From an uncultured Oleiphilus sp. (lineage in GTDB: Bacteria > Pseudomonadota > Gammaproteobacteria > Pseudomonadales > Oleiphilaceae): a stretch of DNA of 64,000 bases. The translations under genes and the position numbers were made by a program. This document shows positions 1 to 7,573 of the stretch, piece after piece (position 1 is the stretch's first letter; each line of letters opens with the position of its first letter). The notes below the pieces were generated by a model. That model had not been told where the DNA came from and did not search any database. It saw nothing but the letters and a program-made list of their open reading frames with translations. The DNA is taken from positions 62,001 through 126,000 of the forward strand of contig CAJWBE010000004.1 of NCBI GenBank assembly GCA_913020045.1. The letters run 5' to 3'.

Positions 1-109
1 GAATGTCGTCCAGCGTCGCTAAGGAAACCGCATTATGTTTTTCGGGTCTGTTCAAGGTGATTAAACCAAGTGGCCCTTTTACTTCATAAAGGATATTTTC
101 GTATGCCAT
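1..109 (-). CDS. Enoyl-CoA hydratase/isomerase (crotonase) family, N-terminal fragment
   Basis: Only the first 36 codons are inside the window; the gene continues beyond the left edge. Read on the reverse strand from the ATG at 107-109, the peptide starts MAYENILYEV and contains GLITLNRPEKHNAVS. That is the typical first beta-strand pair and N-R-P-x-x-x-N-A motif at the N-terminus of crotonase enzymes. Members hydrate or isomerise acyl-CoA thioesters, often in beta-oxidation. The oxyanion-hole and catalytic residues lie outside the window, so the exact reaction cannot be given. It is read away from the dehydrogenase at 496. Confidence 0.75.
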   Translation of the reverse strand, partial: MAYENILYEVKGPLGLITLNRPEKHNAVSLATLDDI

Positions 110-495
110 TGCCAACACTTCTCAATCAAGCGGTTCTCACTGGGGTAGATCTTGTGGACCTGCCAGTTTAGTTACATCAAATTTTTCGTTTCTAGCGCAC
201 CGGATGAGGGCTGTTAAGGCCCATAGCGCTCGACGCACGAATAAATTTAGGGGAGGGCGCACGTTACCGAAAGGTGACGCATCCGTCAATCAAATTTCAT
301 ATGGCCGCGATCATCAAGGTTGCCGGCCTCGCTGGGTGCTCATTGGTTCCTAACGTGTTGTAGTATCCGGTCAGTAGAAAAGGTATCCATTGTTTATTGT
401 ATCTCCTCACGAGTCGTAGTTTTATTGGCTTTAAATTTGCCAGCAAGATGTCGGCTCTTTACAATACGCGCGCATTTATTATCCAGGATCATGTC
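110..495. other. Intergenic region between divergent genes
   Basis: This gap of about 390 bases separates the leftward crotonase gene from the rightward LeuB-like gene, so promoters for both should lie here. The LeuB-like frame stays open upstream to a TTG at 397, but that extension resembles no LeuB N-terminus and I treat it as untranslated. I see no RNA gene, repeat or convincing terminator. Confidence 0.5.
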
Positions 496-1599
496 ATGAC
501 TCAAACATACAATATCGCCGTATTAGCCGGTGACGGAATCGGGCCAGAAATTACAGAGCAGGCTTTGCGCGTATTGCGTCTGCTGGAACAAAAGCGTGAT
601 GTAGTGTTTGACTGCAAAGCAGCCGAATTTGGTGCGAGCGCATATTTTTCTAGCGGTAAATCATTTCCCGAAGCGACCATTAAAATCTGTGATGAAGCGG
701 ATGCGATATTGAAAGGTCCTATCGGGCTTAGTCATGAAGAGTCTGAAAAAATTCCGGTTGAAGAGCGGCCTGAGCGTGGTGCATTGTTGCCCATGCGTCG
801 CCGCTTAAATACCTATGCCAATTTTCGTCCGATTTCGCTGCCGAAAGGCATGGCGCACTTTTCGCCCTTAAAAGCTGAAGTTGTCGGCGAAGGTATCGAC
901 ATCATGTTGATACGTGAGCTGATTGGCGGGCTTTACTTTGGTGAGAAAGAAAGTGGCAAGCGGGAGGACGGTACTCGTTATGTCAAAGAAACGCTGGATT
1001 ATGATGAGAATCAGATTCGGCAGATACTGGTTGTTGCGTTTACGGAAGCAATGAAGCGCAAGAAAGTTCTGCATAATATTCACAAGAGCAATGTGTTGAT
1101 CTCTTCGGTGTTGTGGAATGAAGTACTTGAAGAAGTGGCGAAAGACTTTCCCGAGGTGAAGGTGATCCACATGTTGGTTGATGCGGCGGCCACTCACCTA
1201 TGTCTTAACCCAACACAATTTGATGTCCTAGTGATGGAAAATATGTTTGGGGATATTCTGAGTGACCAAGGCGGTGGTATTTTGGGGTCTTTGGGCTTAA
1301 TGCCGTCCGCATGTATGGGACCGGATAAAGCATACTACGAACCTTCGCATGGCTCGGCACCAGATATCGCAGGAAAAAACCTAGCAAACCCATACTCAAT
1401 GATCGGTTCCGTTGCACTAATGTTGGATATGAGTTTTGGTATGGAGTCTGAAGCAAAGGCTGTCTGGGAAGCGATGCAGAGTGTATTCGAGGCTGGATAT
1501 TCAACTAGCGACCTTTCCAAAGCGGGTTCAGGTATTACCTTGTTAAGCACGACAGAGTTTGGCGACAAGGTGATCGCGGCATTGGAAAAACTGCTTTAG
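496..1599 (+). CDS. Isocitrate/isopropylmalate dehydrogenase family protein (LeuB-like)
   Basis: This 367-residue enzyme belongs to the NAD-dependent beta-decarboxylating dehydrogenases (LeuB, tartrate/malate and homoisocitrate dehydrogenases). Visible landmarks are the N-terminal AGDGIGPE, the substrate-binding arginines in ERGALLPMRRRL and NFRP, RELIGGLYFG with the catalytic Tyr, the HKSNVL lysine, the metal-binding GDILSD and the NAD loop GSAPDIAGKN. I chose the ATG at 496 because CAGGA lies 7 bases upstream and homology begins there. No leuA, leuC or leuD is nearby. The segment before the arginines (GLSHEESEKIP) differs from the usual LeuB loop. It may be the leucine enzyme or a paralogue with another 2-hydroxyacid substrate; the sequence does not decide. 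Confidence 0.8.
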   Translation: MTQTYNIAVLAGDGIGPEITEQALRVLRLLEQKRDVVFDCKAAEFGASAYFSSGKSFPEATIKICDEADAILKGPIGLSHEESEKIPVEERPERGALLPMRRRLNTYANFRPISLPKGMAHFSPLKAEVVGEGIDIMLIRELIGGLYFGEKESGKREDGTRYVKETLDYDENQIRQILVVAFTEAMKRKKVLHNIHKSNVLISSVLWNEVLEEVAKDFPEVKVIHMLVDAAATHLCLNPTQFDVLVMENMFGDILSDQGGGILGSLGLMPSACMGPDKAYYEPSHGSAPDIAGKNLANPYSMIGSVALMLDMSFGMESEAKAVWEAMQSVFEAGYSTSDLSKAGSGITLLSTTEFGDKVIAALEKLL

Positions 1600-1659
1600 T
1601 TTCTCGTTTAACGGTTCAAGTCGCTTAGAACAGTCAAGTTTTTTAGCGAATTGAAAATT

Positions 1660-1688
1660 AAAAAAGACGCCAATTGGCGTCTTTTTTT
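1660..1688. terminator. Bidirectional Rho-independent terminator
   Basis: GACGCC-AATT-GGCGTC forms a 6-bp GC-rich stem with a 4-base loop. It is preceded by an A-run and followed by seven Ts, so it can end transcription of both convergent genes, the LeuB-like gene and manC. Confidence 0.9.
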
Positions 1689-1726
1689 GTTGGAAGAGAA
1701 AAGTGAGCTGATGTATTTTTTCTTGG

Positions 1727-3157
1727 CTATTGACGGCCGTAGTTGTCTTCAAATCTGACAATATCGTCTTCGCCCAGATAACTCCCGCTTTGTACCTCTA
1801 TCATTTCAAGAGGCAGCACACCTGGATTCTCGAGGCGATGAGTGACGCCGATTGGAATATAAGTCGATTCATTTTCGGATAGCAAGGTCTCTTTCTCACC
1901 AATGGTGACTAGAGCGGTTCCGGATACCACTATCCAGTGCTCCGCGCGGTGGTGATGCATTTGCAGCGAGAGCTTAGCGCCCGGCTTGACCATGATGCGT
2001 TTGACTTGAAACCGCTCTCCCTTATCAATCGAGTCATAGCTTCCCCATGGACGAGCTACTTCACGGTGGAAAACGCCTTCCGAGCGATCACTGTGCTCAA
2101 GCTGTTTAACGATCGCTTTAACGTCTTGCACGCGATCTTTTGCGCTCACCATTACAGCGTCAGGCGTTTCAACAATCACTAAGTTATCGACGCCAACCGC
2201 GGCGACTAGCTTGTTTTGAGCAATGATTAGGTTGTTGTGAGTATCATAAGTGACGACATCGCCATGATGAACGTTGCCTTGATGATCTTGACCAGATTCC
2301 TCCCATAATGATGACCATGAGCCAACGTCACTCCAGCCTGCGTCGAGCGGAGTAACCACTGCTTGCTGCGTCTTTTCCATCACGGCATAGTCAATTGATT
2401 CGTCTGGGCATGCTTCAAAAAGAGCCTTATCGATGCGTGTAAAGTCCATGTCTTGGGATTTGTTTTGGTAGGCCTTTTCTACCGCCGACAATATATCTGG
2501 GCGGTGCTCGCCGAGTTCTTTCAAATAGGTAGACGCGCGGAACATGAACATTCCACTGTTCCAATAAAAGTTTCCATCGTCGATATAGGCTTGTGCCGTT
2601 TCAATATCTGGTTTTTCGACAAACTGAGCGACTTTGCCAACCTTATTATCAATTGCTTCGGCTTGAATGTAGCCGTAGCCGGTTTCTGGGCCGCGTGGAA
2701 CAATACCGAAAGTCGCAAGTTTGCCGGTCTCGGCCGCATTGGCCGCAATAGCGATTGCGTCGTGAAATGCCTTTGGCTCACGAATAACGTGATCAGCTGC
2801 CAAAACAAGCAACAAAGGGTCTTCATCCTGCGCCAAAGAGTCTAGCGCCGCGAGTGCAACCGCCGGCGCCGTGTTTCGGCCAACAGGTTCTAGCAAGATA
2901 GAATGCGCTTGGTCTTTGGTTTTTCGAAGTTGTTCGGCAACGATAAAGCGGTGCTCTTCGTTACAGACCACAATAGGCCGCGCGATTGTCAGGTTATTGT
3001 TTTGATCTAGATTAGCGTTTAGGCGTCCAAGCGTCTCTTGAAACATGCTTAGCTCACTCATCAGCGGCAAGAATTGTTTCGGAAACATCTTTCGTGATAA
3101 CGGCCAAAGTCGTGTTCCGCTTCCGCCAGCCATAACCACTGGAATAATTTTAGTCAT
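1727..3157 (-). CDS. manC: Mannose-1-phosphate guanylyltransferase / mannose-6-phosphate isomerase
   Basis: Bifunctional type II enzyme of 476 residues that makes GDP-mannose from mannose-1-phosphate and GTP and interconverts fructose-6-P and mannose-6-P. The N-terminal nucleotidyltransferase signature [12 protein letters not shown] is at residues 11-22, with FPKQF just after it and FVEKP in the middle. The C-terminal cupin carries the zinc-site motif [10 protein letters not shown]. The ATG at 3157 is preferred over a TTG at 3199 because family homology begins with [12 protein letters not shown]. It is the third gene after gmd and fcl, 90 bases from fcl, so the three likely form one GDP-sugar operon. 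No phosphomannomutase gene is present here. Confidence 0.93.
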   Translation of the reverse strand: MTKIIPVVMAGGSGTRLWPLSRKMFPKQFLPLMSELSMFQETLGRLNANLDQNNNLTIARPIVVCNEEHRFIVAEQLRKTKDQAHSILLEPVGRNTAPAVALAALDSLAQDEDPLLLVLAADHVIREPKAFHDAIAIAANAAETGKLATFGIVPRGPETGYGYIQAEAIDNKVGKVAQFVEKPDIETAQAYIDDGNFYWNSGMFMFRASTYLKELGEHRPDILSAVEKAYQNKSQDMDFTRIDKALFEACPDESIDYAVMEKTQQAVVTPLDAGWSDVGSWSSLWEESGQDHQGNVHHGDVVTYDTHNNLIIAQNKLVAAVGVDNLVIVETPDAVMVSAKDRVQDVKAIVKQLEHSDRSEGVFHREVARPWGSYDSIDKGERFQVKRIMVKPGAKLSLQMHHHRAEHWIVVSGTALVTIGEKETLLSENESTYIPIGVTHRLENPGVLPLEMIEVQSGSYLGEDDIVRFEDNYGRQ

Positions 3158-3247
3158 TTTGTCCGCTTCGTTGTTCGTGTAGTGTGTATTGCCGATCAAA
3201 AAAATAGGATCGGTTCAGCGTCTTCGTTGTGTTGCAAAAAAGTGAAC

Positions 3248-4240
3248 TCACTTCTGCCTGAAGTCATTTTGATGACTCAAAAACCAAGCATAAGCACTCT
3301 CAAGGCCTTTCTCTAATTTAATCGTCGCTTGCCAGCCAAGCTTGCTGAGCAGCGAGACGTCCATTAGTTTTCGGGGGGAGCCATCCGGCTTACTAGAATC
3401 AAATGTAATGCGTCCAGCGTAACCAGTCACTCGGGCAATGGTTTCAGCTAGCTCTTTGATGGTGACGTCCCTACCTGTGCCGACATTGACGTGCGACAGC
3501 ATAGCGTTAGTGTTCGCTTGATAGGTTTCTTTATCTAAGGACATAACATGAATACAGGCGGCGGCCATGTCGTCTACATGCAAGAACTCTCGCATCGGTG
3601 TTCCGCTTCCCCAGATCGCTACCTCATTTGCTTCACTGAGCTTTGCTTCATGAAATCGGCGCAGTAGTGCTGGAATGACATGGCTGTTTTCTGGATGAAA
3701 GTTATCACCGGGTCCATATAGGTTGGTCGGCATGACTGAGCGAAAGTCAGTGTGATGTTGACGATTAAACGATTCGCAGAGTTTGATGCCCGCAATTTTC
3801 GCCAGCGCGTAAGGCTCGTTTGTCGGTTCTAACGTACCGGTCAGCAGTGCCGATTCTTTCATTGGCTGCTCAACAGCACGAGGGTAGATGCACGAGCTAC
3901 CGAGAAACAGCAAACGTTTAACTTGGTGCTGATGAGCAGCTTTAACTATATTAGCCTCGATCATCAAATTGTCATAGATGAAGTCCGCTGGGTACTCATT
4001 GTTGGCGTGAATTCCCCCTACACGTGCGGCAGCCAAGTAGACGTGAGAGGGTTTATTTTCTTCAAAAAACGCGTCGACCTCGAACTGGTTTGTTAGGTCA
4101 AGTTCTGCACGTGTACGTGTGACGATATCCTTATAGCCAAGCTGTTCCAGCTGGCGAACGATAGCGCCACCAACCATACCAGCATGACCCGCGACATATA
4201 CACGAGCCGAGGTATCCATTTGTGTATTGCGTTTACTCAT
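3248..4240 (-). CDS. fcl: GDP-L-fucose synthase
   Basis: Extended SDR enzyme of 330 residues that epimerises and reduces GDP-4-keto-6-deoxymannose to GDP-L-fucose using NADPH. The N-terminal GHAGMVGG (residues 18-25) is the dinucleotide fingerprint, followed by an SSCIYPR segment and a YALAK catalytic motif (Y-x-x-x-K). The length matches WcaG/Fcl. The ATG at 4240 (MSKRNTQ) is chosen over an in-frame TTG at 4252. It lies 57 bases after gmd, which supplies its substrate, and 90 bases before manC, which supplies the precursor of that substrate. Confidence 0.93.
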   Translation of the reverse strand: MSKRNTQMDTSARVYVAGHAGMVGGAIVRQLEQLGYKDIVTRTRAELDLTNQFEVDAFFEENKPSHVYLAAARVGGIHANNEYPADFIYDNLMIEANIVKAAHQHQVKRLLFLGSSCIYPRAVEQPMKESALLTGTLEPTNEPYALAKIAGIKLCESFNRQHHTDFRSVMPTNLYGPGDNFHPENSHVIPALLRRFHEAKLSEANEVAIWGSGTPMREFLHVDDMAAACIHVMSLDKETYQANTNAMLSHVNVGTGRDVTIKELAETIARVTGYAGRITFDSSKPDGSPRKLMDVSLLSKLGWQATIKLEKGLESAYAWFLSHQNDFRQK

Positions 4241-4297
4241 ACTTAATTCCAAAGAGCTTAAGCTGCCCAGGGACGTTTTCGAATCCTGGGCGTATGG

Positions 4298-5422
4298 CTA
4301 TTCGTTGTGGGCGAAAGACTGGAAACCATGGGCTTCTACTAAGGCATCGCGTCTCGCAATGCTTAGGTCTGTATCAACCATTTCTGTGACCAGCTCGTCC
4401 AGCGTGATTTTTGGCGTCCAGCCTAACTCATCTTTGGCTTTTGAAGGATCGCCGAGCAAGGTTTCAACTTCAGCAGGGCGATAGTAACGAGAATCAACGG
4501 CGACGATGCGCTTACCGACTAGCTCGACGCCCTTACCACAGATATCCGCTGATTGTGCGGATACGTAGCCTTCTTCCTCAGCACCGGTACCCCGCCATTC
4601 GATTGTTAGACCGAGACGCGCGGCGGATTTGTCGACAAAGTCTCGTACGCTGTATTGCACACCCGTTGCGATAACGTAGTCGGTGGCTTGGTCTTGCTGG
4701 AGCATGAGCCATTGCATTTCGACATAATCCTTTGCATGACCCCAATCGCGGAGTGCATCCATATTACCAAGGTAAAGGCAGTCTTGAAGTCCTTGTGAAA
4801 TACGTGACATAGCTCGTGTGATTTTGCGAGTCACGAAAGTTTCTCCACGTCGCGGTGACTCATGATTGAACAGAATGCCATTGCAGGCATACATGCCATA
4901 CGCTTCACGATAGTTGACGGCAATCCAATAGGCATACATCTTTGCTACAGCATACGGTGAGCGTGGGTGAAAAGGGGTGGTTTCCTTCTGTGGGATTTCT
5001 TGAACTAGCCCGTAAAGTTCAGAGGTTGATGCTTGATAGAAGCGTGTTTTCTTTTCCAGTTTTAAAAAACGTATCGCTTCGAGCAGTCGCAGCGTGCCGA
5101 TTGCATCGACATCGGCTGTGTACTCAGGCGATTCAAATGAAACAGCAACATGGCTTTGTGCGCCTAGGTTGTATACCTCATCCGGCTCAATCTCGCTCAT
5201 CAATCGAACTAGATTTGAGGTGTCCGTTAGGTCTCCATAATGAAGAAAAAAGCGAGGGTTTTGCTCATGCGGGTCCTGATAAATATGATCGACTCGCTCA
5301 GTATTAAAAGAAGAGGACCGGCGCTTAATGCCGTGCACTTCATAGCCTTTCTCAAGAAGGAATTCAGCTAGATATGAACCGTCTTGGCCTGTAATGCCAG
5401 TGATGAGAGCTTTCTTAGTCAT
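4298..5422 (-). CDS. gmd: GDP-mannose 4,6-dehydratase
   Basis: 374-residue SDR enzyme that converts GDP-D-mannose to GDP-4-dehydro-6-deoxy-D-mannose, the committed step to GDP-fucose and related sugars. The cofactor motif [12 protein letters not shown] starts at residue 9, [13 protein letters not shown] binds nucleotide, [12 protein letters not shown] carries the Y-x-x-x-K pair, and [15 protein letters not shown] is highly characteristic of Gmd. It starts with ATG at 5422 and is the first gene of the gmd-fcl-manC operon, divergent from slyX. The about 165-base gap between them should hold both promoters. No glycosyltransferase or export genes follow within the window. Confidence 0.95.
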   Translation of the reverse strand: MTKKALITGITGQDGSYLAEFLLEKGYEVHGIKRRSSSFNTERVDHIYQDPHEQNPRFFLHYGDLTDTSNLVRLMSEIEPDEVYNLGAQSHVAVSFESPEYTADVDAIGTLRLLEAIRFLKLEKKTRFYQASTSELYGLVQEIPQKETTPFHPRSPYAVAKMYAYWIAVNYREAYGMYACNGILFNHESPRRGETFVTRKITRAMSRISQGLQDCLYLGNMDALRDWGHAKDYVEMQWLMLQQDQATDYVIATGVQYSVRDFVDKSAARLGLTIEWRGTGAEEEGYVSAQSADICGKGVELVGKRIVAVDSRYYRPAEVETLLGDPSKAKDELGWTPKITLDELVTEMVDTDLSIARRDALVEAHGFQSFAHNE

Positions 5423-5590
5423 TATATTGATAAAACCTTGTTTAGATTACGCTTTTAATTTGAATTCATTTTCTGGGCTGTAGCTTAAAGTGTAGGGCAA
5501 AATAGTAAAGCTGTTCATCAAATATTAGTTGCTAAGGATGGTGTTTTTGTGACATCAATAGCGCCTTAACGAAACGGAGCCAAATTGTTT

Positions 5591-5806
5591 ATGTCGGGTA
5601 GCGAGAAGATTGAAGAGCGCTTGCGTTCATTAGAGGAAAAACTAGCGTTTCAGGAAGATCTGATCGACCAGCTAAATGAAGTGGTGTCAGAGCAAAGTTT
5701 TGATTTAAGAAAACTTTGGGACGCGAACCGCTTCTTGCGCCAAAAGCTGGATGAGTCTAAAGGCTCTGACGCCGAAGGAAACGACGGGCCGCCGCCGCAT
5801 TACTGA
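5591..5806 (+). CDS. slyX: SlyX family protein
   Basis: Small coiled-coil protein of about 71 residues with heptad-like Leu/Ile spacing throughout and the C-terminal PPPHY hallmark of SlyX. The family's function is unknown. A TTG at 5585 sits 5 bases after GGAG (5576-5579), while the ATG at 5591 sits 11 bases after it, so the true start is one of these two; I list the ATG. It is divergent from gmd and followed by a 258-base gap before the cold-shock-domain gene. Confidence 0.85.
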   Translation: MSGSEKIEERLRSLEEKLAFQEDLIDQLNEVVSEQSFDLRKLWDANRFLRQKLDESKGSDAEGNDGPPPHY

Positions 5807-5870
5807 GAAAACCTTTCTGAATTAGTGTTACGCAGCTCGCGTTGCCTAGTGCCGATTCAGTCAAAAAAAA

Positions 5871-5889
5871 TAGAACATGTACCGTTCTA
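5871..5889. promoter_or_regulatory. Inverted repeat in the leader/promoter region of the cold-shock-domain gene
   Basis: TAGAAC-7-GTTCTA is a 6-bp inverted repeat about 180 bases before the ATG at 6065. A TTATTAT sequence (-10-like) follows within 15-20 bases. If transcription starts near 5910 the mRNA leader would be about 155 bases, similar to the long leaders known for cold-shock genes. This is inference from position only. Confidence 0.3.
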
Positions 5890-6064
5890 AAAATCTGTTA
5901 TTATTCCGCGCGCAACCCGATATCGTTTCGGTTGCTTTTGTTTGCCTCTTTCTACTTTGGGTGGTGTGCGTCTTGCTGGTGTGTAGCCGATAGTTTGTTT
6001 CGGCCCCTAGCGCGCGTCTCATATAACAGAGGTGTTTGTTTCTATTTTTTTGAGAGTATTAATA

Positions 6065-6556
6065 ATGTCTTCGAATTTTCCAAAATCACTATTTATATCA
6101 GGCTTAGTCGCATTGCCTGTGCCACTTGTATTGCCTTATGTATTGGACGCAGCAGGTGCTGGTCAGGGTTGGACGCAAGTATTGTCACAGGATTCAGCGT
6201 CGGCTTACTACATCGCAACGTGGTTGCTCGTGACTATTGTTGCGCTAGTTTCTTCTTTGTTAGGCGCATCTCCGGCAGCCCCTGCGGCTAAGAAAAAGGC
6301 GGAGCGCTCGTCTAGCGAAGAAGCGCCGTCGGAGTCAGGGCCAGAAGGTAATGAGCAAGGTTCGGTTAAATGGTTTAACGTAAACAAGGGCTTTGGCTTT
6401 ATTACGACTGAAGCGGGCGAAGACATCTTTGTACACTTTCGCTCAATTCGCGGTCGTGGGCGTCGTTCGTTGCGACAAGGTCAGAAAGTACGGTTCGATA
6501 TCAGTACTGGCGAAAAAGGCTTACAAGCAGACAATGTCTCGGTGGTTGGTGAGTAG
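6065..6556 (+). CDS. Membrane-anchored cold-shock-domain protein
   Basis: 163 residues. Two hydrophobic segments (about 9-27 and 48-67) flank a short loop. An Ala/Lys/Ser/Glu-rich linker (about 70-97) follows, then a complete cold-shock domain (98-163) with SVKWFN, the RNP1-like KGFGFI (108-113) and the RNP2-like IFVHF (121-125). The likely topology puts both ends in the cytoplasm, so this is a single-stranded RNA/DNA-binding domain tethered to the inner membrane. The ATG at 6065 fits homology of small CSD proteins and has GAG upstream; an in-frame start at 6032 is less likely. The gene stands alone and is followed by a strong terminator. Confidence 0.8.
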   Translation: MSSNFPKSLFISGLVALPVPLVLPYVLDAAGAGQGWTQVLSQDSASAYYIATWLLVTIVALVSSLLGASPAAPAAKKKAERSSSEEAPSESGPEGNEQGSVKWFNVNKGFGFITTEAGEDIFVHFRSIRGRGRRSLRQGQKVRFDISTGEKGLQADNVSVVGE

Positions 6557-6580
6557 TTGAGCCAAACCACACAATAGAAA

Positions 6581-6606
6581 AAGGGGCTTTGTAGCCCCTT
6601 TTTTAT
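6581..6606. terminator. Bidirectional Rho-independent terminator
   Basis: AAGGGGCT-TTGT-AGCCCCTT gives an 8-bp stem with a 4-base loop. An A-run lies on the left and six Ts on the right. It serves the convergent cold-shock-domain and YeeN-type genes. Confidence 0.9.
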
Positions 6607-6627
6607 TTTGATTTTTATTGTCGAGCT

Positions 6628-7344
6628 CTAATACTCGGCGTTGTGATAAACATTCTGAACGTCATCGCAGTCGTTCAGCATATCTAACATCTTTTCAAAC
6701 ATCTCGACATCTTCGCCGGTGATTGTTGTTGTGTTTTGTGGAACGAACTGAATTTCGTCAACTTCGAATTCTATTTCACCAAAGGCTTCGCCTAGGGCTT
6801 GTTTCGCTTTGAAATATTCGTCGTGCGGTGCGAATACTGAAATTTTACCACCTTCGTTTTCAATGTCGGCGACATCCACGTCAGCCATCATAAGTGCTTC
6901 GAGCACGGCTTCTTCATCGTCGTGAGCAAAGACAAAAATGGCGCTGTGATCAAACATGTGAGCGACACTGCCTTGCGCGCCAAGCTTAGACTTGGTTTTT
7001 GTAAAGCAGATGCGAACGTCGCCAAAGGTGCGATTGGGGTTGTCTGTCAGACAATCTACAATCACCATGCAGCTGCCTGGACCAAAACCTTCATACCGAG
7101 CTGTGGAGTAGTCTTCACCACCACCACCTTTAGCTTTGTCGATCGCTTTTTCGATAACATGGCTTGGTACTTGATCTTTTTTCGCACGATCAATCAAGCC
7201 ACGCAAAGAAAGGTTGCCATCTGGGTCGAAACCGCCTGTTTTGGCGCATACATATATTTCACGGCCGTATTTACTGTACACCTTTGTTTTAGCGTCAGCG
7301 GTTTTTGCCATTGATTCTTTTCGGTTTTGGTAGGCTCTACCCAT
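6628..7344 (-). CDS. YebC/PmpR family protein, YeeN-type
   Basis: 238-residue protein of the YebC/TACO1 family, whose members act as DNA-binding regulators or as ribosome-associated translation factors. The start [15 protein letters not shown], the conserved [21 protein letters not shown] and the closing DDVQNVYHN are visible. Its form ([11 protein letters not shown], and the short N-terminus without the usual WANIKHRK run) is closer to E. coli YeeN than to YebC next to ruvC. The ATG at 7344 is chosen from family alignment; no strong ribosome binding site is visible there. No ruv genes are nearby, which also fits the YeeN group. Confidence 0.85.
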   Translation of the reverse strand: MGRAYQNRKESMAKTADAKTKVYSKYGREIYVCAKTGGFDPDGNLSLRGLIDRAKKDQVPSHVIEKAIDKAKGGGGEDYSTARYEGFGPGSCMVIVDCLTDNPNRTFGDVRICFTKTKSKLGAQGSVAHMFDHSAIFVFAHDDEEAVLEALMMADVDVADIENEGGKISVFAPHDEYFKAKQALGEAFGEIEFEVDEIQFVPQNTTTITGEDVEMFEKMLDMLNDCDDVQNVYHNAEY

Positions 7345-7573
7345 TTCTGAAAGTCCATTGCTGTGTGGCGAAACAATCACTGCACCTAATTTGTAAGTGC
7401 AACGAGAAAAAGTGAAGGTGAATCATAAATGCCTGAGGCGGTGTTCTCAAGCTGGAGCGCGCTTTATTGTGACAAACTTTAGGAGAGCAGTGCTAAAGCC
7501 GCGTATAGATCATTGCGCAGAGGCGATGAGTGACGATGTTCAACTTTTTCAAAGGAACGGTGTTATTTGAGCA

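Noticed and set aside
5842-6291. 149-residue forward open frame before and across the cold-shock-domain gene
   Set aside because: It overlaps a well-supported gene in another frame, has no homology I recognise and is rich in Cys/Phe/Trp as expected of non-coding translation.
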